From Sequoia sempervirens (Eukaryota > Streptophyta > Pinopsida > Cupressales > Cupressaceae), in assembly GCA_007258455.2 (NCBI GenBank), contig VDFB02252616.1, forward strand, positions 123,213,394-123,277,393: a stretch of DNA of 64,000 nt. Reading direction: 5' to 3'. Position 1 is the first letter of the stretch, and every line of letters begins with the position of its first letter. The notes under the pieces were generated by a model, which saw only the letters and a program-made list of their open reading frames with translations, had not been told where the DNA came from and ran no database searches. The position numbers were made by a program, and so were the translations under genes. Below, in pieces: positions 49,061 to 59,701 of the stretch.

Positions 49061-50176
49061 TTGTTTAACAACTTCTAACCTTTGAGGGAATGGAGGGTCT
49101 TGATCAGACTATTGAACTAGTTCGAGATTTTTAGGCACACTTGGCTGAATAGGGACTTTCAGATGCTCCTCTTCTTCCACAGGAAGCTTGGTGATGATAG
49201 GAGTGGAAGGAGTTGGCAAAGTGGTTCCTGAACGCAAATGAATATCACTCACACTCACAACATATGGAAGATATTGTTTAGGATATGCAGAGTAGACTGG
49301 TTGTTGCTATGGTTTGTTATTTAGGTTAGGTGTGGGTTGAGTTGGTAACTAAGTAGGTCTAGGTGTACTAGAACTTGAGCTAGTAGGAGGAAGCATTATG
49401 ATAGGATGTTGAGGTTGTGGAGGTGGTTGCATGTAACTAGTTGTCTAGTTTGGCCATTGTTGTTCTCCCCTCCATTGGGATGTCTGTTGTCAATTTCCTA
49501 GAGGTGGCTATCAATTCCCCTAGAATTGTTTCCACTGGGGTAGAGATTTTTGGTGATTGGTCCAAGTGATTGGAGGTTTGTTCCAAGGATGAAGTGGATA
49601 TCCTCCATATTTGGATGGGTATGAGGGTTTCCATTGATTACCAGATGTATAAGAATTGAAATAAAGCCCAGTAAAAGATAATGGATATGGTGGCATACCT
49701 TGTCTTGGGGCCCATGGTCTCCTTTGTGTAATTTAGTAGACTTGGTCATCATCACCCTGGATTAGATTGAACTCAGGTGGGATCTACTTGCTGTCAATTT
49801 TGGCTACCATTTTTCATTTGCATTCCTTATTTTGTCTACAATGAGGACAATATTCTACCAACATTGCCTCTGCCTCCTCATGTTTCTTCTTTGTTTGAAG
49901 GGTATCTAACTAAGTAGCCAGATTGTTTATGATGTCTTGCTTGAAATTTTCCAATAAGTGAGTGATCTCCATCCTTGAAACTCCATTGGTGGAGGATTTA
50001 CCCATAAAGGATTGGTAACCTCTTTCTTTCTTTAGAGTTGCCCTAGAATAATTCTGACATATCTTCTTAATATCATCGCAAGGAACTTGGGTGATATCTC
50101 CTCCTCCCATCAGGTACAGAGCATCAATGCAGTTTTCATTGATCCCTCTAAGGAAGAGCAACTTTTGAGATTCTTC
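49061..50176 (-). pseudogene. C-terminal two thirds of gag, copy A
   Basis: It begins abruptly in mid-gag at ESQKLLFLRGINENC and goes on through DITQVP, the Gln/Pro-rich tail and the LRSG motif near 49240 that in Athila/Tat elements precedes protease. A YCPHC string near 49850 could be a zinc-knuckle remainder. Many stops are present. The missing N-terminal part and the sudden start at 50176 mark the fusion with copy B. Confidence 0.75.
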
Positions 50177-51100
50177 TATCATGCCATTTGACCCTTTGAT
50201 TTTGTACTATCTTAGTATGATGCAGGGTTGTTTTTCTCATCTCATCGAAAGCAGTCAGTTATATGATTCTATCCTTTTGTGCCTCAGATATGTCTATCCC
50301 AAGATCTAGTGTAGTCTTAAGAGTTTTATGCTCAAACTCAATAAGCATCGTGGCTATCTTCCCATGCAGTAATTCAAAAGGAGTGAAACCTGTGATTGTC
50401 TTCCAGGTGGTCCTATAGGCCCAAACAGCTTCTGGCAACCTATTTGCCCAATATTTCTTGTGAATAGCCACTATTTTGGTCAAGATAGCCTCTATTTCCA
50501 TGTTGGTCACCTCAGACTGGCCATTGGCCTAAGGGTGATAGGGGGTAGATTTTATATGCCTCACATTATATTCATTGACCAATACTATGACAAGGGTTGA
50601 TGTAAACTGAGCCCCTTGATCTGTCACTATCTCCCTTGGAACTCCATAACGAGTGAAGATTTTCTCATATAAAAATTCTACAACCTTACTATCTTTGTTA
50701 TCTTTCATAGCTTTAACCTCAACCCACTTGGTCACATAGTCAGTGCAAACCAAGATGTAGAATTTTTGATTTGATGGAGGATCAATGGGACCTACAAAAT
50801 CAAGTCTCCATTTATCAAATGGAGTTATGACTATTTGGGGGTAAAGAGGCATCTCATCAGATTTAGATGTCTAACCCATCCTCTGAAATCTATCGCACTT
50901 CCTAGTATACTTTCCTGCATCCTTATGAAGTGTGGGCCAATAATATCTTGTATTAAGAATCTTCATTTTTGTCCTCTCGGTTGCAAAATGCCCTCCATAG
51001 GGTTCATTGTGACATGCATACAGTATATCATACATCTTATCTTCCCTTACACATCTCCTCATGACATGATATGGTCCAATGTAGAATAAAAAGCCCGCAA
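50177..51100 (-). pseudogene. Integrase, copy B, truncated at C-terminus
   Basis: The zinc-binding module lies at about 51010-50871 (HNEPYGGH, then CDRFQRMG with the second Cys of the pair changed to Phe). The core keeps all three catalytic residues: Asp in WRLDFVGP (codon 50801-50799), Asp in VTDQGAQF, and Glu in ANGQSEV, with a TAG stop just before the last (50532-50530, CAG in related elements). The frame runs to VKWHD and stops at 50177, so the GPY/F module is lost. Confidence 0.8.
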
Positions 51101-52812
51101 TCCATGAGAAAGGAACAATTTTCTCAATGAGAACCCTTCTTTCTTTTGGAGAGAAATGAGGAGGAACTCTCCCTATAACCAGGTAATTGGCTATATTAAC
51201 ATACCAAGGTGTGTGCACACTGATGGAAAATAGATGTTCATCAGGGAAAGAGTCATCAATGACTTGAGTGTCCTTTGATGTAGTCAAACTGGAGAGAAAG
51301 TTTGCTACAACATTTTCCTTTCCTAGTTTGTCAACAATGGTGATATCAAATTCCTGCATCAACAACAACCACCTTGCTATCCTTCCTGAAATCAAGGGCT
51401 TATTCATGAGGTATCTTATGACTGCATGGTCTGTATGAATAAAGATCTAATATCCTATTATGTAGTGCCTGAATTTGTTAAGGGCATAAATGACTACCAA
51501 CATTTCCTTCTCCATCACTGTGTAATTAAATGCAGCTCTTGGAGGCTTTTGTTGACAAAATAGATTGCATTCTGAATTGCTCCTTATTTTTATCCCAATA
51601 CAAGGCATAATCAAATGCATCAGTATGAATATGGAAAGGAAGCTCCCAATTAGGGCCTTTGAGTATAGGGGCATGGGTTAAGGCTGTTTTCATATCAGAG
51701 AATGCTTTGTTGCACTCTTTTGTCCACTAGAACTCAACATCTTTAGTTAGTAGATTGTACAGTGGTGTTGCCATTTTATTGAAATATTTGATGAAACACC
51801 TATAGTACCCTACATGTCCCAATAAACTTCTAACATCTTTTTTCTTTGCAAGAAGAGGTAGATTGGTAATCACTTCAATCTTGGTTGGGTCTACTTGAAT
51901 TCCTTTTTAAGAGATGTAGTGGCCAAGGACTACTCCTTCTTGCATCATCATGAAGCATTTCTCACTATTCAAGGACAGATTATGGTCTTCACATCTCTGT
52001 AAAACCTTCCTTAGATTTTCTAATGCTTCAGCAAAATCAACACCATATGTAGTAAAATCATCCATATAGATCTCCATACAATCATGTGAGATATTTGAAA
52101 ATATACTAATGACTGCCCTTTGAAAAGTTGCAAGTGCATTACACAAACCAAATGGAAGTAATGAGTAGGCATATGTCCCCCATGGACAGGTAAAGGTGGT
52201 CTTCTCTTGATCCTAAGGTATAATTTGTATTTGATTATAACCACTAAATCCATCCAGAAAAGAAAAATACTGTTACCTACAAGTGAATCCAGAACTTGGT
52301 CTATGAAAGGAAGGGGAAAATGATCATTTTTTGTGGCATAATTGAGTTCTCTGTAGTCAACACAAACTCTCCATTTTCCTCCATTTTTAGGTACAATTAC
52401 CAATGGGGACATCCACCGGTTGTCTGAGATGGGGTAGACAAATCCTGCATCCAATAATTTATGTAGTTCCCCTTTTACAATCTCCCTTAATGCATTCCCC
52501 TTTTACAATCTCCCTCAATGCAAGGTTGATTCTCCTTTGTGGCTGCCTCACTAGTGTATAGTCATCTCTGATGTATATCCCATGAGAATAGAGCTTGGGG
52601 TCCAATCCTTTCATGTCATGGTAGTCCCATGCAAATGCATGTTGGTGGGTCTTCAACAGGTTTGTTAAGGACAACTGCTGCTCTTGACTCAACTTGCTGT
52701 TAATATTTAGATGTTTCCCTTTTGGCACTTGCACTTGTGTGGTTAACTCAATCATATTTGTTTCACTAATGCTTGGCATTTTTAACTCATGTGGTGAAAA
52801 TGTATGAAGCAT
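51101..52812 (-). pseudogene. Reverse transcriptase and RNase H, copy B
   Basis: The N-terminal RT line HAFAWDYHDMKGLDP lies near 52630 and QPQRRIN near 52540. A 28-bp tandem duplication (52467-52522) shifts the frame right after. VDYRELNYATKNDHFPLPF follows, then a one-base loss near 52275. The catalytic YMDDF is at 52068-52054, and RNase H is in pieces 51674-51447 and 51407 downward. Apart from these breaks it matches copy A almost line by line. Confidence 0.8.
52467..52522. repeat. 28-bp tandem duplication in RT of copy B
   Basis: TTCCCCTTTTACAATCTCCC is found at 52467 and 52495, and the units differ by a single base (T or C) near the end. Copy A has one unit at the same place. 28 is not a multiple of three, so it shifts the frame. 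Confidence 0.9.
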
Positions 52813-52955
52813 ATCAGTTGCTACAAGTTTTTAGTTGTAGGAAGAGCGGGCAGAAGTGTCTTCAATAGACATGTAGAACCATATTCACGAGTGGATGACT
52901 CTTCATGCACCTCACAATGGTTTTGAATTATGTGGGACAACACTTTATCTTCTTC

Positions 52956-53662
52956 CTAAAGTTGTATGAAAGGACTTTTTCCTATCATCATGAGTTGTGC
53001 CACTGAATTGACTTCCTCGACCTCTTCTCCAACATGTGGCCATATGGGGTTATCAATGTCATGGGATGGTTGAGCAGGAGGGTAGAGAGCAATATTTTTG
53101 GTTCTTTTACCATTAGAAATAGTCATGTCTCTTGATCGACATCCAATGTAAGCATCTATTGCGGCTAACCACAACCTTCCTAGAATAATGGGATACCCAC
53201 CTAGTGTAGCTTTAGGAGAAAGAATCATGAAATTGCTAGTTACTCCCAAGAGTCTAGAGTTACCACAAGGTCTTCTACTATACCATTTGGTTTGACAGTG
53301 GAACTATCAACAAGTTGCAGGATAGTAGGAGTAGATCTCATGTTTGCAACATTTAGTTGTTGTAGGATATCCTTAGTCATCGCATTTATTGCTACACCCA
53401 AGTTAATTAGAGCATTCTTTATTTGGATTCCATTTATAATAACTCCTACCATAGGACTACCAAGGTCAGTGTATTTGAGAACAGTAACTTTCCCAAGCAT
53501 GATATCTACCCACTGTGCCACCACATGAACGGTAGTGGGGTCTTTCTTTTTCCTCCCTGGCTTTTTGAGGCATGCTTCCTTGATTGCTTTTCCATACATG
53601 GGGACATCTTTTATGGCTTGAAACAAAGGTATCTTAACACATATGTGTTTCAACTGATCCAA
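52956..53662 (-). pseudogene. Aspartic protease, copy B, active-site Asp replaced
   Basis: The frame 53662-53240 is open for 140 codons from DQLKHICVKIPLF through the active site to LVVTLDSWE. The active site reads NALINLGVAIN, where copy A has NALIDLGA: the catalytic Asp codon GAC has become AAC. The following frame 53249-52956 carries GGYPIILGRLWLA. The enzyme cannot be active with Asn at that place. The change is G to A, in line with deamination on the other strand. Confidence 0.8.
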
Positions 53663-53699
53663 GATGTCAAAGGTTATTTCCTCCTTCTCCTTTTGTTTA

Positions 53700-55486
53700 A
53701 CTTCTAACCTTTGAGGAATGGTGGATCTTGATTAGTCTGTTGAATTGGTTCAATATTATCAGGCACACTTGGCTAAATGGGGACATTCTGATGCTCCTCT
53801 TCTTCCACATAAAGCTTGGCAATGATAGGAGTGGAAGGATTTGGTAGATTGGTTCCTGAACGCAGGTGAATATCACTCACACTCAACATATTCAAGGAAT
53901 TGATTAGGATCTATAGAGTAGACTGGTTGCTGCTGTCATTTGTTATTTGGGTTAGGTGTGTGCTAAGCTGGTAACTGAGTAGGTCTAGGTGTGCTTGAAC
54001 TTGAGCTAGTAGGAGGAGGCATTATGGTAGGCTACAAAGGTTGTGGAGGTGGCTGCATGTAGCTAGTTGTCTCATTTGGCCATTGCTATCCTCCCCTCCA
54101 TTGGGATGTCTGCTGCCAGTTTCCTAGAGGTGGCTACTAATTTCCCTAAAATTGTTTCCACTGGGGTGGAGAGTTTTGGTGATTAGTCCAAGTATTTGGA
54201 GGGTTATTCCAAGGTTGAGGTGGATATCCTTCATAGTTGGATGGGTATGGGGGTTTCCATTGATTACCATATGCATAAGAATTGAAATAAGGCCCCAACA
54301 AAAGATAATGGATCTGGTGGCATACCTTATCTTGGGGCCCATGGTCTCCTTTGTGCAATGTAGTAGACTTGGTCATCATCTCCTTGGATTGGCTTGAACT
54401 CAGGTGGAATCTGCTTGTTGTCAATGTTAGCTACCATTTTGTATTTGTAGTCCTTCTTCTTTTGTCTCCAATGAGGGCAATATTCTGCCAACATTGCCTC
54501 TGCCTCCTCATGTTTCTTCTTTGCTTGTAGTGTATACAGTTGAGTATCCAAATTGTTTATGATGTCTTGCTTGAAATCTACCAACAAGTGAGTAATCTCC
54601 ATCCTTGAAACTCCATTAGTGGATTATTTACCCATAGAGGATTGGTAACCTCTTCCTTTCTTTGAAGCTACCTTGGAATAGTTATGATATATCTTCTTAA
54701 TTTCATCCCAAGGAACTTGGGTGATATCTCCTCCTCCTATTAGGTCCAGAGCATCAATGCAACTTTCATTGATCCCTCTAAGGAAGAGTAGCTTTTGAGA
54801 TTCCTCATTGAGTGTATGGTGTGGGGATTTCTGTAGGAAAAACAAAAACCTTGAAATGTAGTCCTCCAAACTCTCATCTTCCTTCTGCTGCATCCTAAAG
54901 ATGTCATCTCCTCTCATATCATTGCGCCTACAATATTCTTTGTACTTCTCAAGAAACTTTATTTTCATATTATCCTAAGTCTCTACAATATTCCTACCTA
55001 ATTTCATAAACCATCTTAATGCAACTTCTTTCAAGGTGGTAGGAAACAACTTAAGCCTGTGAGCGTCAGTGGTATAGTCATAGCTTTTGCAAAGGATATC
55101 AAACTCAAATAGGAATGTGTCAAGGTATTCTGTGACAAGTCCATAGAACTTAGGTAGGATTGAAGCAAGGATATTTTTGAGGTTTTCAACTTCATTTTGA
55201 TGAGTGATAGGAACTGTAAAAGATGTCTAGTTGGGTTTGTTTCTCTTTGCATTAGCCATGCCTGCTTGATGGAGTTCCATAGCAAATGGATTCTCAATCA
55301 AATTTGGTCTTCAGAGGAAGTGTTAGAACTGGTCAAATTGGGAAATGCATCATCAAAAGGGTGTGCCTATTCTTCTTCTTCTTCATCTCTTGGCAGATTT
55401 TGAAACTCAACTAGCTAATTATCAGGATTAGGGTCATTAGGAAGGAATCTACCATAAGCATCTCTTCTCCTTCCTCTATGCATGCA
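53700..55486 (-). pseudogene. Gag, copy B
   Basis: Probable start ATG near 55486 (MHRGRRRDAYGRFLP). Stops and a shift break the first 100 codons. The retrotransposon gag domain then reads FEFDILCKSYDY, VALRWFMKL, and, in the open frame 54968-54624, KIKFLEKYKEYCRRNDMRGD with RFLFFLQKSPHHTLNEESQ. A Gln/Trp/Pro-rich tail (54424-54146) follows. It is the structural protein of the particle. This copy supplies the N-terminal part that copy A lacks. Confidence 0.8.
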
Positions 55487-55640
55487 GTATCAACTCAGTA
55501 TCAGCCAACTCATACAAAGAATTGGTGAAAGAATATTAGGTCATTACTTTCCTAAATGAAGGGTATGCTAAGAACAAACTTCAGATATACTACAACAAGA
55601 AAGAAACTATCAATGACTCCAAAGAACTTCCTAGTTTGAC

Positions 55641-55664
55641 ACTATCCCTGACAACGATGCCAAA
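55641..55664 (-). promoter_or_regulatory. Primer-binding site, Athila/tRNA-Asp type
   Basis: The minus strand after the LTR reads TTTGGCATCGTTGTCAGGGA. It is the Athila-type site (TGGCGCCGTTGCCGGGGA, complementary to Asp tRNA) with C-to-T or G-to-A changes at CpG places. It supports the Athila/Tat assignment. Confidence 0.65.
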
Positions 55665-55666
55665 AA

Positions 55667-56943
55667 TGTTGGCCTCCTCTAATAGTTTAATAACTAAGCC
55701 CTTAGAGCTTTGACTTAGGGATTGGACATTTGCGTTAAGTAGCTATCTCACTCATCATGAGGGTGCATTTCATTGTCAACCCAGGGACGTAAACTTGAAA
55801 TGGGTCAGCACTTATGTGCACTAGGATTCCATTGTAATCATCTATAAACTAGAAAAGAAACAGTATTCGAAATAAAATGTTGGAAATAAATGAACTTACA
55901 CACTGAGCATGCATCAACAAATACACTAAGCATTGGTAACTAGACTGAAAATGGATGATAGAAATAAGAATCTCAACAAACAAATAGGAAACTACTCTGT
56001 TTGCCTTGGCTATAGGAACAGTCACAAAACATAATTCTAGTGGCTGTAGGAACAAACAATTGCTGAAACTGAAACTAAATGCTGAACAAAAAATAAATTT
56101 TAAACTAAATGTGTGGAATCCTCACCAAGTGGGCCCCCTTGAGTGAGTCTTCCTTAAACTAACTTAGTTGCAACAAATCAGAATATTGTATTATTTCTTG
56201 AAAACATGATTACAACTCAGTGATATGACTGTATTGCGAAAAATGGAAAATGCAAGTACAATCTCATAATATCCAACCTTATGAAAAGGGGCATTTGACC
56301 GTTATTTATAGAGAGAAAAACTTCTAGCTAACCCTAACTACCTAGGTAGTCGACTCCATCAAAATATGAGGATGCCACTTATTGAAAGCATAGAAAAAGA
56401 TGGAGGAAGTTATGCATGCGCCAAATTTGGTCAAAGCAAACTTGCCCCAATGAGAATCTAGCACAACACACACCCTAGAATTTCTCAACAAACAAAACAT
56501 GACTATTTAAAAGGTGGTTACAATCTTTCATTCGAACTAGGAATTTCCCTCCGTTGAGAGTTTTCCCTTATTTGACCTCTTAATGATCATTTTTTTGACT
56601 TTCTTGGCAACAGACTAGCTAGCAGGAGTTCCTTCCACTTTGCAAGCTTTGTTGACATTAGCATCTTAGTGTAAACCTGCATAATAACATTAGCATGCAC
56701 ACACAATTGCATATCTATAATTACCTTAAAGTAACATCCATTCAACCACATGTAAAATTAACATAGATAATTCACATAGCATATTAATGTCATTAAAAGT
56801 CACAAGGACAAACTTATGCCCAAGGTTTATGGTTTTAAGGAGATAACATGGAAAATGTCAAAAACCAAGTGCCAAAGTCTATGGTAACAACAATAAACAT
56901 ATAATAAACCCTATCAAAATTGACTCATTAATATGACTCATCA
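55667..56943 (-). mobile_element. 5' LTR of the composite element, 1277 bp
   Basis: Begins TGTTGGCC and ends ACTCATCA, as does 40856-42142. TATA-like CTCTATAAATAA on the minus strand near 56310. Divergence from the 3' LTR is about 14% in the part compared, so the pair is old or comes from two different insertions. Confidence 0.8.
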
Positions 56944-57543
56944 ATACTTGTGAATACAAAGAGTTTTCCTTCACGACCAAGTCTTCAACGATCTTCATTT
57001 GTAGGAGGGAGAGCATCATTAGAGTGTTTCACCTCCAACCATAGACCAATGGTCCCTCACACACCTTTTGACTGGGAGAGGTCCTACCCTTCACAAGGGT
57101 AGTAGATAAAGGAGTTTATAACCATATCATGCGATCCAAGAACTAGTGTAGTGTACTATCTACCATACAACCTTAAATACCCTCTAGCTAATTATTACAA
57201 TTATGACTAAATGCAACCTATCAAACACAATGAAATGATAATGCAAGCAAAATTTGCATTACTTTGGCCAAATTTTTAAAATATAAAATGGTATTCCTAT
57301 ACGAATATGTGTCATTGTTCACACACCTCTTTCTCAAACTTATCATTAGATACCTTGATGTTTTTACATGGATATGTTATTATAATAGGAAAATATGGTA
57401 CAAAAGAAATAATTCCCTAGATCAAGGAACATTCAAAATAGATTTCAAATTCTCCATATGCTAAGATAGGTAATTTTTGTGTATCTTCCTAGCTCACAAA
57501 AATTTGTTTAGTTCTAGTTAGTAAGCATTGATAATATATAACA
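56944..57543 (-). mobile_element. Right part of the older LTR split by the composite
   Basis: Ends ATATAACA at 57543. The segment 56990-57120 resembles 8690-8870 of the long LTR element (CCTCCAACCAT-GAC, CCTACCCTTCA-AAGGTA), so it is probably a related LTR family. The minus-strand tract AAAGGAAGGGG at 57544-57554 would be its polypurine tract. Confidence 0.4.
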
Positions 57544-59476
57544 CCCCTTCCTTTGTACATAACTCTCTCTCTCTCTCTCGCGCTATCTATCCATATATAT
57601 ATATATATGTAAAAGTGGTTATATATATATACACACTTTTACATAAATATATGTTTAACCCCTTTATCCAATATCTTGATTTCAATACCAACCTTAAAAC
57701 TTAGGGTATACCTTTTATGAACACATAGCTTCAGTAATGTAATAATCTTAACTTCAATTAAGTGAAATATTTTAACAAAACTCTTACAAATTTCTTATAT
57801 TCGCTTTTTTCTTTGTAGGATAGTTTCTTATAGTCTTAAAATTGTTCAACTATCTAACCCAATATTTATTTTGTTTGTAGGTAAAATCAAGGTTTATAAA
57901 AAATTTTACATGTCTTATAAGTATGTCTAATGTGTATATGTGTAGGTATACACATATACACCTACACATGCTCACATAATTCATGCCTAATTTATAAATT
58001 GGTGGTCAATATCTTTTATGCACTTATTCTAGTGATTCCACATTGTAGTAATCCTATTTACTGAAATAGCATGATATTATAAGAACAATAAAACAAAGTA
58101 GATGAACATTTAACATCATTACAAGAAAGCAATTGTAATGCTAGATAGGTATAACAGAGCATGAGTACTCATTTTCACTATAAAAGAGGGATGCTAATAT
58201 AAAATATGTATGACAGAGTATATGCACTCAACTGCATTATAATGCTAATATCAAATTAATATGACAATGGGTTTATACTTTGAAGTATTATAAAAAATAG
58301 ATATATTCACTACTTCACCATATGACATCTAGGCCAAGAAAGAACATCACATTTTTAATTGATCGTGTTGGTTGTTTATACTATATAAGATCATGCTAAA
58401 TAGACTTCACCACAATGAATAGATAAATAAAATTTGAACAAGGAGGTAAGAATTTATTAACTGGGTGGATTCACTCCAAAAATCAGCATAGTATAATGTT
58501 GGTTGGAAATAGAGACATTCTAAAAAATAGAACAAAAATTTGTTCTTACATTCATATGGAGAATAAATGCAACCATATAATTGTTATCTTCAATATCAAA
58601 ATAAACTTGTTTATGGTCTATAAAATGATGATTCCATGAGCCACAATTGCCTCTATGACTTGTTATTTGTCCCAATAACCAAGATACAATATGATATACT
58701 TTATTTGTTGTTTGGTAGATGGTTAAAATCAACTTTTTGGTAGTTTATAATTTGATCATGTTATATTTGTATGGATATGTGTAAATGTGTACACACATAC
58801 ACATATATTCACACAATATATACTCTCACATTTATAATAACAAATTATTTGTAAGAGAAAAACCATGAAAGGTATTAAATATGTATTCAAGAAAATGACA
58901 TTGTAGGTAACACATAATAATGATTATAGAAAAAACTAATAAGATGGATTTCATAGAGCCTACATAATGGCTCATACAACATTATATTTCATAAAAAACT
59001 CACATTTATTTTTAAAAGAAAGCTCCTCTTTCTGTACATTTCATATTTTCTTTTGCAAGAAACCTTAAACAATAATATACACGAGATATATATTTAACTA
59101 GATAAATAAGAAAGGTTCCCCACATCTGATCTACAATTTCACCTCCTTTCAAATATTCTCTTTCCTTACATACTTTGCTTTTTTCCCTAAAGTTGCAATT
59201 TCTCCCTCTTCCTTTACCCCCCAAAACTCCCTTAATAACATCCATATTCAATTCCCCTCTTTATCTTGTGTGTCAACATGATGCATACCATATAATACCT
59301 TCTCGTACTCCACTTAAGTGTAGCTAAGACTCCAGTCAAATTTTTATTTCCTTTTTTTCTCCTTTTCAACTATTGAGATGGAGTGACAATAGTTCCAAAG
59401 TGGTGTTGCATTAACTTTTTAGGTAGGGTAATTTGTTATTTGAATTTAATGTTTTTATGCATGTGTTTTAAAATTT
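57544..59476. other. AT-rich stretch without supported gene
   Basis: Contains a CT/TA microsatellite (57565-57612). It also has a hairpin with arms ATGTAAAAGTG and its complement (57606-57653) and one with perfect 13-bp arms GTGTATATGTGTA (near 57930-57965). If the LTR call to the left is right, this is the decayed interior of that element; no retroelement protein is readable. Frames up to 79 codons look random. Confidence 0.4.
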
Positions 59477-59485
59477 AAATATTAT

Positions 59486-59692
59486 GGGCGGGGGCCCTAG
59501 CTCGGTTGGCTAAGTCTTTCCTGTTGCAGGAGGCTGGTCATGAGTTCTAGTCTCCCCCATCCCGTGGTACCGGAGGGCGTGTCGCGCCAGTGTTGCCGGT
59601 CACGTTAAAAAGTTTACCAGGTGCGCTGTAGTTTATAGGGGGTCGTGCTATACAAACTCGATTTCTGCAACCTAAAAAAAAATAAAAAAATA
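59486..59692 (+). mobile_element. tRNA-derived SINE with poly(A) tail
   Basis: A 207-bp GC-rich island in AT-rich DNA. The head resembles a tRNA gene: A-box-like TAGCTCGGTTGG at 59498 and B-box-like GAGTTCTAGTC near 59541, the internal RNA polymerase III promoter. A tRNA-unrelated body and an A-rich tail (from 59674) follow. It is flanked by the perfect 9-bp direct repeat AAATATTAT at 59477-59485 and 59693-59701. The target duplication, tail and promoter boxes together define a SINE moved by LINE machinery. The B box has one mismatch to consensus. Family name not assigned. Confidence 0.85.
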
Positions 59693-59701
59693 AAATATTA
59701 T

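Larger units (their letters stand above)
40856..56943 (-). mobile_element. Composite Ty3/gypsy (Athila/Tat-like) element, two fused copies
   Basis: Read on the minus strand: 5' LTR, primer site, gag, protease, RT, RNase H and most of integrase of copy B (55666 down to 50177). Then, without LTR, it continues from the middle of gag through protease, RT, RNase H, complete integrase, a third ORF and 3' LTR of copy A (50176 down to 40856). Copy B lacks everything after integrase; copy A lacks LTR and N-terminal gag. Both are pseudogenised. The outer flanks TAGTG and ATACT do not match, so there is no target duplication. Confidence 0.8.

Noticed and set aside
59486..59560. Possible tRNA gene
   Set aside because: The A and B boxes are imperfect, no cloverleaf acceptor pairing is visible, and an A tail with target duplication shows it is the head of a SINE.
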